From the NCBI RefSeq assembly GCF_008016455.1, contig NZ_SAXU01000001.1, positions 1,054,001 to 1,118,000 of the forward strand: 64,000 nucleotides of DNA, written 5' to 3'. The position numbers and the translations under genes are program-made. Below the pieces are notes generated by a model. The model saw nothing but the letters and a program-made list of their open reading frames with translations, had not been told where the DNA came from and searched no databases. The stretch is from Brachyspira aalborgi (GTDB lineage Bacteria; Spirochaetota; Brachyspiria; Brachyspirales; Brachyspiraceae). The stretch's first letter is position 1; each line of letters starts with the position of its first letter. This document shows positions 37,851-47,159 of the stretch, piece by piece.

Positions 37851-37984
37851 AAATTAAAAACTCTTTTATAAATATAAAACTAAAATTTAAGAAATATATT
37901 ATATTAGAAAGTAAATTAAATCTACTTTATTTAATATAATTTAGAATATAGTTATTGCAAGATATTTATAAACCGAAGTTAATA

Positions 37985-38020
37985 CAAATAAAAAGGACTT
38001 GCCATTTCTGACAAGCCCCA
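37985..38020 (-). terminator. intrinsic terminator of the lipoprotein cluster
   Basis: On the minus strand GGGCTTG (38018-38012) pairs with CAAGTCC (38001-37995), with one G/U pair, then TTTTTATTT. It lies 54 bp past the stop of the last lipoprotein gene. Confidence 0.8.
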
Positions 38021-38073
38021 AGTTTGCAAAACAAATTATAAGCTTCTTAAATAAATTTAAAATTTATATTTTT

Positions 38074-39057
38074 TTATTTATCCCACCAATCGTAAGCTTC
38101 CGCTATAGTAAATCTAAAGTTATATCTATCTAAATAGTGAGAGTGATTAACTCTTACATTTAACTTTTCATGCCAATAGTTTTTCCATTCAACTCCCAAA
38201 TAATTAGTAGGATTTTGTCCTAAGAAATATGTAGGGTCTTTTCTATAGTTGCCGTCTACTGTGCAGTAATATTCATCAACTCCAAATTCATAACTGAATG
38301 GGAATGACATATTATATCTGAAATCAATAGTCGCATAACCTACATTCATGAGTAGAACCGTCAAGTCGCCTTCGCCCCAATGATGTATCTCGCGCATAAA
38401 CTCATTAAGAGGGCTATTGTCATATTTAGTATAGCCTTTTTCTCCTTTAGAGTTATCTGATTCTCTATTTAAGGTATTTCTGTAAAGTCCGCCTATAGTA
38501 TAAACTGGAGGGTCTGGAACTTTTCCCGTAAAATCTATACTATATCTTACTATTACTCCGCCAAGGAATTCTTTAACTTTTATTTGATACTTATTATTAT
38601 CTGTTTGATGCATATAAACTATATCCATATTCTTATCAAAATAATAATAGTTTCCGTCTCTTGGGTCGGTGCGTCTATTATCTCCGTCTCTTATAATCCA
38701 TTGAGTGTTGTCGTTACTACCAGCTCTCTTTATATGCTTTCTCCAATATTCGCTCAAAGTATTGGTATCCAAATAGCTCACTGGAAGAGTATTGTCCCAA
38801 GTAACAAAAGGAGCGTATAACTCCCAATATGTGTTTTCGGGATAAGCGCATGGTCGTCCGCTAGTTCCTGGCGTTTCTGTAGGTCCAGTGCTACCAGTGC
38901 TATCGGACTTATCTGGATTTACTACAAAACCTTCGCCATTACTAGCGCTAATGTCTTGTGCTCCACCGCAGGCAACTATACCTACGATACTAAATATAGC
39001 TATCAATAGAATAACAGCTATTCGATTTGAAACTTTAATTGTTTTTAATCTTGTCAT
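38074..39057 (-). CDS. paralogous lipoprotein 4 of 4 (unknown function)
   Basis: 327 residues with a lipoprotein signal (VILLIAIFSIVGIVAC, Cys30 as the lipid site) and a Ser/Thr/Gly/Pro-rich linker. It shares with its neighbours the pattern YWELYAPF, LPVSYLDTNTLSEYWRKHI, then DGNYYYFDKNMDIVYMHQ, YTIGGLYRNTLNRE and VDEYYCTVDGNYR. It is the most divergent of the four and lacks the shared C-terminal WWxxLxxPGxKY end (it ends AYDWWDK). Family unknown to me; surface location inferred from the lipobox. Confidence 0.7.
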   Translation of the reverse strand: MTRLKTIKVSNRIAVILLIAIFSIVGIVACGGAQDISASNGEGFVVNPDKSDSTGSTGPTETPGTSGRPCAYPENTYWELYAPFVTWDNTLPVSYLDTNTLSEYWRKHIKRAGSNDNTQWIIRDGDNRRTDPRDGNYYYFDKNMDIVYMHQTDNNKYQIKVKEFLGGVIVRYSIDFTGKVPDPPVYTIGGLYRNTLNRESDNSKGEKGYTKYDNSPLNEFMREIHHWGEGDLTVLLMNVGYATIDFRYNMSFPFSYEFGVDEYYCTVDGNYRKDPTYFLGQNPTNYLGVEWKNYWHEKLNVRVNHSHYLDRYNFRFTIAEAYDWWDK

Positions 39058-39103
39058 AATTAACTCCTTAATTTTTATTAAATATATTTAAATTTATATA
39101 TTT

Positions 39104-40165
39104 TTAATACTTATGTCCTGGCAAAGCCAAGAAACTCCACCAACGACTTGCATCGGTAAATGTAGTCGTATGATTAAGCAACGGAATTATAGTTTCTGGT
39201 CTTTGAGCTAAATACAATTTTTCATCCGTCATATAAGGATAATTTTGAGCCGTAAAACCGTCAATAGGCGGAGTCGCTCCTTCGCCAACTCTATAATTTC
39301 CATAATACGCATAATAAGAATCAACTCCCAAACAATAAGTATTTCCTTCATTAGCGTAAGGATTCAAAACTAAAACCTCCATAAAATTCGTGTTATAAAA
39401 CTGTCTAACAAATAGAGATGTATCCTGAGTAAATCCTCCAGCAAAAAACCAAATCATTTTGCGAGCTGCTACAAATTCATAAGCTCCATCTGTAGGTCCG
39501 CCTCCAGCATCCGCGAATAATCTTCTAGCTTCGTTTACATTTATAGCCATTTTATAAATAGCGCCAACCGTATATTCTCCCGTATGATGTATTACATCCT
39601 GATGAGTAACGCCCGCGTCAGGCTCCGTTCTCTCCTTTACGGTTCTATAATCTACTATAACAGCTCCGACAAATGTTTTAATTAAGTGTTCTTTTGCATA
39701 ATAGGTTTTATCTCCGCCTTTATAAACTATATCTCCGTTATCTTTAAAGTAATAATAATCGTATCTTGACTGACTTCCATGCTGTTTTTGAAAATTATTC
39801 ATATCTCTATCATTTGCTCTATTTCTAATGGCGAATACTTTTCCATCGCTTCTTCCTTTTCTCTGAATTTGGTCGAGCCATAATTGTTTTAATTTATTAG
39901 TATCTTTATAATTTACAGTATGATAACCGCTTCCTTTAGAATAAGGAACGAATATTCTATAGTATTCTGTAGCGTCAAATGGTAATTCAGGCGCAACATA
40001 ACCGCTATTAGTATAAGTAAAATTCGATACAATATCACCATTTTGGTCTAACAATCCTGTCTTCTGCGAATAAGAAACTTTCATAGGCTGATTATCGCAA
40101 GAAGCCATTAACATAGACATAATACATATAACGATAATCAAAAATAAATAAATCGATTTTCTCAT
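39104..40165 (-). CDS. paralogous lipoprotein 3 of 4 (unknown function)
   Basis: 353 residues from the ATG at 40165, which has GAGGGGG 9 bases upstream; a TTG frame to 40183 overlaps that site. Lipobox ...LMASC with the Cys at residue 22. Conserved blocks: YYRIFVPYSKG, KVFAIRNRANDRDMNNFQ, YYYFKDNGDIVYKGGDKT, FVGAVIVDYRTV, TGEYTVGAIYKMA, FIEVLVLNPYANEG-like block, and the C-terminus SRWWSFLALPGHKY. Its 3' end is nearly identical in DNA to that of paralogue 1. Confidence 0.72.
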   Translation of the reverse strand: MRKSIYLFLIIVICIMSMLMASCDNQPMKVSYSQKTGLLDQNGDIVSNFTYTNSGYVAPELPFDATEYYRIFVPYSKGSGYHTVNYKDTNKLKQLWLDQIQRKGRSDGKVFAIRNRANDRDMNNFQKQHGSQSRYDYYYFKDNGDIVYKGGDKTYYAKEHLIKTFVGAVIVDYRTVKERTEPDAGVTHQDVIHHTGEYTVGAIYKMAINVNEARRLFADAGGGPTDGAYEFVAARKMIWFFAGGFTQDTSLFVRQFYNTNFMEVLVLNPYANEGNTYCLGVDSYYAYYGNYRVGEGATPPIDGFTAQNYPYMTDEKLYLAQRPETIIPLLNHTTTFTDASRWWSFLALPGHKY

Positions 40166-40200
40166 TTTTAATTTCCCCCTCAATTCGAGTTATAACCTAA

Positions 40201-40235
40201 TTATGAAGCAATCCATTTTGTAGATTGCCTCATAA
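40201..40235 (-). other. 13-bp hairpin between two lipoprotein genes
   Basis: TTATGAAGCAATC (40201-40213) pairs with GATTGCCTCATAA (40223-40235) with one mismatch. No U-run follows on the minus strand, so it is more likely an RNA-processing or stability element than a terminator. Confidence 0.65.
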
Positions 40236-40246
40236 CTATAAATCTA

Positions 40247-41422
40247 TTAATATTTTTCCCCAGGCATTACCAAATAGGACCACCAGCGGCTTGCATCCGT
40301 ATAAGTAGTCGTATGACTAAGTAATGGAACTATCCACTCTGGTCTTTTACCCAAATATAATTTTTCATCCGTCATATAATGGATATTTTCCTCCGTAAAT
40401 CCGCTTACAGGCATCTCTCCTTCTCCGCTTCTATAATCTCCATAATAAGCGTAATAACCGTCTAATCCCATGCAATTTTCATTTCCTTCGTTAGCATAAG
40501 GATTTAAAACGAGAACCTCTATAAAGTCTGTAGAATAAAATTGTCTTATAAACATGCCTTTATCTTCTTGAATTCCATTATACCAAAACCATACTTGTTT
40601 ACGCGCCGCAATAAAATCGTAAACTCCGTCTAAAGCGCCTCCGCTTGCATCGGCAAATCTTTCTCTAGCATCGTTTACATCAATAGCCATTTTATAAATA
40701 CCGCCTACAGTATATTCGCCCGTATTAATTATTTGGTCTAATCCTCTTTTTGGAAGCTGACTCGTTCTTTTCTGCACAGTTCTATAATCTACTATAGTAG
40801 CGCCGACAAATTTTTTCACTAAAATCTCTTTATTTTTATCTATCTTATCTCCGCCTTTATAATATATATCGCCGTTATCCGCAAAATAGTAATAATCTTG
40901 TCTTCCTTCGTGAGACTTTTGGAAATTCATATTCTCATACCATTGTCCTCTATCATTCGCTCTATTTCTAATGGCGAATACTTTGCCATCTCCCGCACCT
41001 TTTCTCTGAATTTGGTCGAGCCATAATTGTTTTAATTTGTCCATATCTCTATAACTTACTGTAGCATAGTCGTTTCCATTTCCAGAATAAGGAACGCGAA
41101 GCCTGTAATAATCGGTAGGACTTTCAGGCAAATTTGGAAGAAAATAATTAGTCTCATATACAATATGGTAAACTGTAGTCGAACCATCCGTATTAGTTTT
41201 AATTATTGTAGCTCCAATTTTTTCATTAGTAGCCCAAATCGGAATATCATTAGTAAACCATGCGCTATTGGTATAACTCAATGAATTAGTTACCAAATTT
41301 CCGTTTGCATCCAACAATCCCGTTTGAGATAAACTTTCAATATTATCCTTGTCAGAACAAGAAATCGCTAAAAGTGCCATCGTAATAGTGGCGATTAAGA
41401 ATGAATAAACTGTTTTTATCAT
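40247..41422 (-). CDS. paralogous lipoprotein 2 of 4 (unknown function)
   Basis: 391 residues, the longest of the set because of about 50 extra residues after the signal (WFTNDIPIWATNEKIGATI). Lipobox ALLAISC with the Cys at residue 22. The shared blocks are present: YYRLRVPYSGNG, KVFAIRNRANDRGQWYENM, YYYFADNGDIYYKGGDK, FVGATIVDYRTV, TGEYTVGGIYKMAI, VLVLNPYANEGNE and SRWWSYLVMPGEKY. GGAGG precedes the ATG. Same direction as its neighbours, 15 bp after paralogue 1. Confidence 0.72.
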   Translation of the reverse strand: MIKTVYSFLIATITMALLAISCSDKDNIESLSQTGLLDANGNLVTNSLSYTNSAWFTNDIPIWATNEKIGATIIKTNTDGSTTVYHIVYETNYFLPNLPESPTDYYRLRVPYSGNGNDYATVSYRDMDKLKQLWLDQIQRKGAGDGKVFAIRNRANDRGQWYENMNFQKSHEGRQDYYYFADNGDIYYKGGDKIDKNKEILVKKFVGATIVDYRTVQKRTSQLPKRGLDQIINTGEYTVGGIYKMAIDVNDARERFADASGGALDGVYDFIAARKQVWFWYNGIQEDKGMFIRQFYSTDFIEVLVLNPYANEGNENCMGLDGYYAYYGDYRSGEGEMPVSGFTEENIHYMTDEKLYLGKRPEWIVPLLSHTTTYTDASRWWSYLVMPGEKY

Positions 41423-41437
41423 TTTTATCCTCCGTTT

Positions 41438-42427
41438 TTAATATTTATGTCCAGGCAAAGCCAAGAAACTCCACCAACGACTTGCATCAGTAAATGTAGT
41501 CGTGCGATTCAACAATGGAATTATATGTTCAGGTCTCTCGCCCAAATATACCTTTTCATCTGTCATAGGAGCTAATCCGCGCGGGCTATCGTATGCATAA
41601 TACGCATCAACTCCCAAACAATGTTCATTTCCTTCATTAGCATAAGGATTCAAAACAAGAACTTCAATAAATGTATCGTTATGATAATATCTTTTAAACA
41701 ATACAGATTTTGCGACAAATGCATCGCGATAGGTATATAGTTTTCTACGAGCCGCTATGAATTCATAAGTTCCGTCCGTAGGCGCTCCGCTTTCATCTGC
41801 AAATCTAGCTTGCGCTTGCCCTTCTGACATTCCCATTTTATAAATAGCTCCGATAGTAAACTCTCCCGTATTGTATATTTCATCATCCGACCAGTTTGCC
41901 GTTTGATAAACTCTTTTATGCACTCTTCTATAATCGACTATAACAGCTCCGACAAATCTCTTTATTAAAATTGAGCCTGTTGTATTAGTTTTATCTCCAC
42001 CTTTGTAATATATATCGCCATTATCCGCGAAATAGTAATAATCTTCTCTTCCATTATGAGAGTTTTGAAAATTATTCATATCTCTATCATTCGCTCTATT
42101 TCTAATAGCGAATACTTTTCCATCGTTTTCGCCTTTTCTTTGAATTTGGGCGAACCATATTTTGTTTAATCTGTTGGTGTCTTTATAGCTTACATTAAAA
42201 TAACCGTTCATTCCTCCAGCGTAAGGAACATAAATGTTGTAATAATCTAAAACATTATATGTGGTGTTCGCTGTATCATTTGTCTTATATACCGTATTTG
42301 TTTCGTATTTAATTATTGTTTCCGATTGCGATAACCTTACTGGATTTTCATTGCTTGTGCAAGAAATCACGCTAATAGCCGCCGCCATAATAACGGCAAT
42401 TAAAGACAAATAAATTACTTTTTTCAT
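41438..42427 (-). CDS. paralogous lipoprotein 1 of 4 (unknown function)
   Basis: 329 residues from the ATG at 42427; a TTG at 42442 in frame is part of the ribosome site (AAGGAGG). Lipobox AAAISVISC. It is the first gene of the cluster. Blocks: YYNIYVPYAGGMNG, KVFAIRNRANDRDMNNFQ, YYYFADNGDIYYKGGDKT, FVGAVIVDYRRV, TGEFTIGAIYKMGM, VLVLNPYANEGNEHC and SRWWSFLALPGHKY. I do not recognise the family; repeated Arg/Asn/Asp-rich and aromatic blocks suggest a binding surface. Confidence 0.72.
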   Translation of the reverse strand: MKKVIYLSLIAVIMAAAISVISCTSNENPVRLSQSETIIKYETNTVYKTNDTANTTYNVLDYYNIYVPYAGGMNGYFNVSYKDTNRLNKIWFAQIQRKGENDGKVFAIRNRANDRDMNNFQNSHNGREDYYYFADNGDIYYKGGDKTNTTGSILIKRFVGAVIVDYRRVHKRVYQTANWSDDEIYNTGEFTIGAIYKMGMSEGQAQARFADESGAPTDGTYEFIAARRKLYTYRDAFVAKSVLFKRYYHNDTFIEVLVLNPYANEGNEHCLGVDAYYAYDSPRGLAPMTDEKVYLGERPEHIIPLLNRTTTFTDASRWWSFLALPGHKY

Positions 42428-42770
42428 TTTATCCTCCTTCAAAAAGAACTAAATTTTTTTTTATTTAACAGTAATTATAAAAAACATTTATCCTCACTGT
42501 CTATCCTTAATTAACAATTTTTTAATAAAAGTCAAGAAAAAAATTCTATTTATTTAAAAAAAATTTACAAAAAATAAAATTATGAAGTAGTTTGATATAG
42601 TAAAATATCATTATAAGACATATCCTCAACAAAGCCAAGCTATCGATTTTTTACCGTAATTGTAAGCTATTAATGAAGCAATTCTAAATCAATTATTAAA
42701 TCTATTGATTAAAAAAAATAATATAATATAATAACTACTCTAATATTTAATATCAAAAAAAGAGTAGTAT
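42428..42770. other. divergent region between the lipoprotein cluster and purE
   Basis: 343 bp without a gene. On the minus strand TTGACT (42535-42530) with an A-run and TTGTTAATTAAGGAT (ending 42503) repeats the element at 19177 and probably drives the lipoprotein genes. AATCAAT...ATTGATT forms a weak hairpin near 42687-42711. I see no purine riboswitch. Confidence 0.6.
42734..42768 (+). promoter_or_regulatory. hairpin over the purE ribosome-binding region
   Basis: ACTACTCT (42734-42741) pairs perfectly with AGAGTAGT (42761-42768), two bases before the purE ATG. The only Shine-Dalgarno-like GAG is inside the stem. Confidence 0.55.
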
Positions 42771-43262
42771 ATGAAAAAAGTCGGAATAATAATTGGAAGC
42801 GATAGCGATTTGCCAATAATAGAAAAAGCTATTGATATATTAAAAGATTTTTCTATTCCTTTTGAAGTTCATATATATTCCGCTCATAGAACGCCCGAAA
42901 AAGCGATTGAATTTTCAAAAAATGCCGAAAAAAACGGTTTTGGAGTTATAATAGCGGCTGCTGGAATGGCGGCTCATCTTGCGGGAGTTATTGCTGCAAA
43001 TACTATTCTTCCCGTTATAGGAATTCCTTGCAAATCTCAAAATTTGGAAGGAATTGACGCTCTTTTATCAACCGTTCAAATGCCTTCGGGAATTCCTGTC
43101 GCTACAGTTGCGATAAACGGAGGAGTTAATGCGGCTTTGCTTTCAATAGAAATTTTAGCCGTTAATGATAAAGAATTATCTAAAAAATTAAAAGAAAAAA
43201 GAATTAAAGACAGCGAAGCAGTTCTTAAAAAAGACATTGCTATAAATGAAAAATTTCAATAA
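42771..43262 (+). CDS. purE: N5-carboxyaminoimidazole ribonucleotide mutase
   Basis: 163 residues: IIIGSDSDLPIIEKA, VHIYSAHRTPEKA (catalytic Ser/His), AAAGMAAHLAGVIAA, PVIGIPCKSQNLEGIDALLS and MPSGIPVATVAINGG. Class I PurE length. It is first in a five-gene purine operon read rightwards. Confidence 0.97.
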   Translation: MKKVGIIIGSDSDLPIIEKAIDILKDFSIPFEVHIYSAHRTPEKAIEFSKNAEKNGFGVIIAAAGMAAHLAGVIAANTILPVIGIPCKSQNLEGIDALLSTVQMPSGIPVATVAINGGVNAALLSIEILAVNDKELSKKLKEKRIKDSEAVLKKDIAINEKFQ

Positions 43263-43285
43263 AAAATTATAAAGGAGTTTATAAA

Positions 43286-43993
43286 ATGACAAAAGGAAAA
43301 CAACTTTACGAAGGCAAAGCGAAAAAAATATTTGAAACCGATAAACCAGAAATTTTACTCGTTTCATATAAGGATGACGCCACCGCTTTTAATGGAATAA
43401 AAAAAGGAACTATATTAGGAAAAGGAATAATAAATAATAAAGTTACAAATTATATGATGCGACTTCTTGAAAAAGCGGGAATTCCTACGCATTATATTGA
43501 AGAAATTTCAGAGAGAGAAACTTTAGTTAAAAAGGTTTCGATAATTCCGCTTGAAGTTATTATTAGAAATGTTTCGGCTGGCTCTTTTGCAAAAAATTAC
43601 GGAGTGGAAGAGGGAATAATTTTTGACGAACCGACAATAGAATTTTCTTATAAAAACGATAATCTCGGCGACCCTTTAATCAATTCCTATCATGCAATCG
43701 CTTTGAAACTTGCAACAAAAGAAGAAATTGAAATTATAAAAAAATACGCTTTCAAAATAAACGAAGAGATGAAAAAATTTTTTATTTCAATAAATGTAAA
43801 ACTCATTGATTTTAAACTTGAATTTGGAAAACTTGCAGATAATAAAATAGTTCTTGCCGATGAAATCTCTCCCGATACATGTCGTTTTTGGGATGCGACT
43901 ACAAACGAAAAACTTGATAAAGATAGATTTCGTAGAGATTTGGGAAATGTAGAAGGCGCTTATAAAGAAATGATGAAAAGAATACTCGGATAA
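43286..43993 (+). CDS. purC: SAICAR synthase
   Basis: 235 residues: LYEGKAKKIFETD, FNGIKKGTILGKG, PLEVIIRNVSAGSF, LADEISPDTCRFWD and KDRFRRDLGN. It joins aspartate to CAIR with ATP. It starts 23 bp after purE. Confidence 0.97.
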   Translation: MTKGKQLYEGKAKKIFETDKPEILLVSYKDDATAFNGIKKGTILGKGIINNKVTNYMMRLLEKAGIPTHYIEEISERETLVKKVSIIPLEVIIRNVSAGSFAKNYGVEEGIIFDEPTIEFSYKNDNLGDPLINSYHAIALKLATKEEIEIIKKYAFKINEEMKKFFISINVKLIDFKLEFGKLADNKIVLADEISPDTCRFWDATTNEKLDKDRFRRDLGNVEGAYKEMMKRILG

Positions 43994-44010
43994 TTTTTTG
44001 GAGAAATTAT

Positions 44011-45456
44011 ATGTCTGAAATAAGAGAAGAATGCGGAGTTTTTGGAATTTATAGCCCTAAAAAAGAAAATTTATCTCAAATCGTATATTTCGGATTATTT
44101 TCTTTGCAACATAGAGGACAAGAATCTTGCGGAATAGCCGTTAATAACGAAGGAATTTTTAGCTCTTATAAAGATTTAGGATTGGTAAACGATGTTATAA
44201 CTCCTAGCGTTATTGATAAACTTGGCGAAGGAAATATTGCGGTTGGACATGTTCGATACGGCACTACGGGAGGAAACGAAAGAAGCAACGCTCAACCTAT
44301 AGTTGTAAATCATATAAAAGGAAGTATGGCTTTAGCTCATAACGGAAATCTTATAAACTCTTACGAATTGCGTTCTGAATTTGAAGCGAAAGGCTCTATT
44401 TTTCACACGACTTCGGATACGGAAGTAATAGCTCATACGATTATAGAAGAAAGATTAAAAGCGGATACTATAGAAGAAGCGGTTTGCGAGGCTATGAATA
44501 GAATAAAAGGCGCTTATTCAATGGTAATAATGTCGCCTCAAAAACTTATAGCTGCAAGAGACGAAAACGGTTTTAGACCTCTTTGTTATGGAAAAACTGC
44601 AAACGGAGAATATGTAGTAGCTTCTGAAAGTTGTTCTTTAGATTCTGTCGGAGCGGAGTTTATAAGAGATATAGAAAAAGGAGAGATTGTAGTTTTTGGT
44701 AAGGACGGAATAACTTCTATAAAAAAACATTGTAATAAAGCGAAACAAACTTTATGCGTTTTTGAATATATTTATTTTGCGCGTCCCGATTCTATAATAG
44801 ACGGAAAAAATGTTTATGAGGCGAGAATTAAAGCGGGAGAGATACTTGCAAAAGAGAATCCTGTAAATGCAGATATTGTAGTCGGAGTTCCCGATTCTGG
44901 ATTGGATGCGGCTTTAGGATATTCAAAAGCTTCGGGAATACCTTACGGAATAGGATTAATAAAAAATAAATATATCGGAAGAACTTTTATACATCCCGAA
45001 GTAAAGAGTCGTATGGATAGAGTTAAAATAAAATTAAATCCTATGGCAAATGTCGTTAAAGGAAAAAGAGTTATTCTTATAGACGATTCTATAGTTAGAG
45101 GAACGACAAGCGGAAGAATAGTTAAACTTTTAAGAGAAGCGGGAGCTATTGAAGTGCATATGAGAGTTTCGGCGCCGCCTTTTGTAAACCCTTGCTATTA
45201 TGGAATCGATATAGATTCAAAAGATAATTTAATCGCTTGCAAATATATGATTGAAGAGATAGCAAAAAAAATCGGAGCGGATACTCTTGGATATTTAAGT
45301 TTGGAAGGAGTTAAAAAAATAGGTTATGTCAATGAAAAAAGCGGATTCTGTATAGCTTGTTTTGACGGAAATTATCCTACAAAAATTCCAACCGAAAAAT
45401 TTAAAAATCGTTTTGAAAGAAAGATAAATAATATAGACGAGGAAAAATCAAAATGA
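44011..45456 (+). CDS. purF: amidophosphoribosyltransferase
   Basis: 481 residues: Ntn glutaminase start [10 protein letters not shown] (Cys8, so a short propeptide is removed), [19 protein letters not shown], and the phosphoribosyltransferase loop [17 protein letters not shown]. Cys residues in ARPDSI-region and [15 protein letters not shown] suit the Bacillus-type iron-sulphur form. It makes phosphoribosylamine from PRPP and glutamine. purM overlaps its end by 4 bp. Confidence 0.97.
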   Translation: MSEIREECGVFGIYSPKKENLSQIVYFGLFSLQHRGQESCGIAVNNEGIFSSYKDLGLVNDVITPSVIDKLGEGNIAVGHVRYGTTGGNERSNAQPIVVNHIKGSMALAHNGNLINSYELRSEFEAKGSIFHTTSDTEVIAHTIIEERLKADTIEEAVCEAMNRIKGAYSMVIMSPQKLIAARDENGFRPLCYGKTANGEYVVASESCSLDSVGAEFIRDIEKGEIVVFGKDGITSIKKHCNKAKQTLCVFEYIYFARPDSIIDGKNVYEARIKAGEILAKENPVNADIVVGVPDSGLDAALGYSKASGIPYGIGLIKNKYIGRTFIHPEVKSRMDRVKIKLNPMANVVKGKRVILIDDSIVRGTTSGRIVKLLREAGAIEVHMRVSAPPFVNPCYYGIDIDSKDNLIACKYMIEEIAKKIGADTLGYLSLEGVKKIGYVNEKSGFCIACFDGNYPTKIPTEKFKNRFERKINNIDEEKSK

Positions 45457-46496
45457 ATAATTCCAAATCCGATATTTACGCGAAAGCGGGAGTCGATATA
45501 ACGGCGGGATATAAATCTGTAGAGCTTATAAAAAAGCATATAGCTAAAACTAATATTAAAGGCGTTATTTCAAGTATCGGAGGATTCGGCGGATTATTTG
45601 AACTTGATTTAAAAGGAATAAAGAAACCCATTTTGGTAAGCGGAACTGACGGAGTTGGGACAAAATTAAAGATAGCGTTTTCAATGAATAAACATGACAC
45701 TATAGGAATAGACTGCGTTGCTATGTGCGTAAACGATATAATATGCGTTGGAGCGAAACCTCTTATATTTTTAGATTATATTGCTTGCGGAAAAAATTAT
45801 CCCGAAAAAATTTCTGAAATAGTAAAAGGAATAGCAAAAGGATGCGTTCAATCTAATTGCGCTTTGATAGGCGGAGAAACTGCTGAGATGCCCGATTTTT
45901 ACGCTAAAGACGAATACGATTTGGCGGGATATTCTACGGGAATAGTTGACAAATCAAAAATAATAAATAATAGTTTGATAAAAAAAGGAGATATTATAAT
46001 CGCTTTATCTTCGAGCGGAATTCATTCAAATGGATTTTCGCTTGTTAGAAAAATTTTAAATATTGATAATTCAAATATAAATAATGTAGTTAAAGAACTT
46101 GGGAAAAAATCTATTGGCGAGATATTATTAACGCCGACAAAAATTTATGTTAAACCGATTTTAAAATTATTAAAAAAAATTAAAGTAAAAGGAATATCGC
46201 ATATAACGGGCGGCGGTTTTTACGAGAATATTCCAAGATGCATTCCAAACGGACTTTGCGCAGAGATAGAAAAAAATAAAATTAAAATTTTGCCAATATT
46301 TAAATATATTCAAAAAATTGGAAATATAGAAGAGCGAGATATGTTTAATACTTTTAATATGGGAGTCGGAATGTGCATAATCGTTTCAAAAAAAGACGCT
46401 GAAAAAACTATTGAAATTTTAAGCTCCTGCAAAGAGGACGCTTATATTATTGGCAAAATAATTGAGAATAAAGAAAAAATTATTTTTAAGGAATGA
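45453..46496 (+). CDS. purM: phosphoribosylformylglycinamidine cyclo-ligase
   Basis: 347 residues: [83 protein letters not shown]-like [15 protein letters not shown] and [15 protein letters not shown]. It closes the imidazole ring with ATP. Translationally coupled to purF. Confidence 0.97.
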   Translation: MNNSKSDIYAKAGVDITAGYKSVELIKKHIAKTNIKGVISSIGGFGGLFELDLKGIKKPILVSGTDGVGTKLKIAFSMNKHDTIGIDCVAMCVNDIICVGAKPLIFLDYIACGKNYPEKISEIVKGIAKGCVQSNCALIGGETAEMPDFYAKDEYDLAGYSTGIVDKSKIINNSLIKKGDIIIALSSSGIHSNGFSLVRKILNIDNSNINNVVKELGKKSIGEILLTPTKIYVKPILKLLKKIKVKGISHITGGGFYENIPRCIPNGLCAEIEKNKIKILPIFKYIQKIGNIEERDMFNTFNMGVGMCIIVSKKDAEKTIEILSSCKEDAYIIGKIIENKEKIIFKE

Positions 46497-46497
46497 T

Positions 46498-47103
46498 ATG
46501 AATAAAAAAATAAGAATCGCCGTATTGGTTTCGGGAAACGGAACTAATTTGCAATCTTTAATAAACGCTCAAAAAAATAAAATAATAAAAAGCGGAAAAA
46601 TAGAATTGGTTATTTCAAATAATTCTAACGCTTTCGCTTTGAAACGAGCCGAAAAATCAAAAATTCCTTTTGAAATTATTTCTAAAAAAGAATGCAAGAA
46701 AATAGAGGAATTTGAAAGAAAATTAAAAGAAATTTTGAAATCTTATAAAATCGAGCTTATAGTTTTGGCGGGATTTATGTCGGTTTTGTCTAAAAATTTT
46801 GTAAAAGATTATCCTAAAAAAATTATCAATATTCACCCTTCGCTTATTCCTTCTTTTTGCGGAAAAAATTTTTACGGAATAAAAGTTCATGAAGAAGCTA
46901 TAAAAAGAGGAGTTAAAATTACGGGTGCTACAACGCATTTTGTAAACGAAATTGTTGACGGCGGAGAGATTATAATGCAAAAAGCCGTTAAAGTTTTAGA
47001 TAACGATACGGCGGAAAAATTGCAAAAAAGAGTTATGGAATCTGCCGAATGGATTATACTTCCAAAGACTGTGGAAAAAGTTTGTAAAAGCCTTATTTTA
47101 TAA
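46498..47103 (+). CDS. purN: phosphoribosylglycinamide formyltransferase
   Basis: 201 residues from the ATG at 46498, one base after the purM stop with AAGGA inside the end of purM. Seen: RIAVLVSGNGTNLQSLI, LAGFMSVLSKNF, NIHPSLIPSF and GATTHFVNEIVDGGEII. It transfers a formyl group from 10-formyl-THF to GAR. A frame starting at 46462 inside purM is not needed. Confidence 0.95.
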   Translation: MNKKIRIAVLVSGNGTNLQSLINAQKNKIIKSGKIELVISNNSNAFALKRAEKSKIPFEIISKKECKKIEEFERKLKEILKSYKIELIVLAGFMSVLSKNFVKDYPKKIINIHPSLIPSFCGKNFYGIKVHEEAIKRGVKITGATTHFVNEIVDGGEIIMQKAVKVLDNDTAEKLQKRVMESAEWIILPKTVEKVCKSLIL

Positions 47104-47159
47104 TTATTTTTAAAATAAATTGATATTTATAAAAAATTTAAAAAGCAATTTGAAAAAAA

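Noticed and set aside
37851-38000. preQ1 riboswitch upstream of the queuosine-type transporter
   Set aside because: I looked for the short pseudoknot pattern on the minus strand and found only AT-rich sequence and the lipoprotein terminator.
42443-42770. Purine riboswitch ahead of purE
   Set aside because: No three-way junction with the conserved loops is visible, only a hairpin at the start codon.
46462-46497. Upstream start of purN inside purM
   Set aside because: The ATG at 46498 has AAGGA and matches the family start. The longer N-terminus adds no family sequence.
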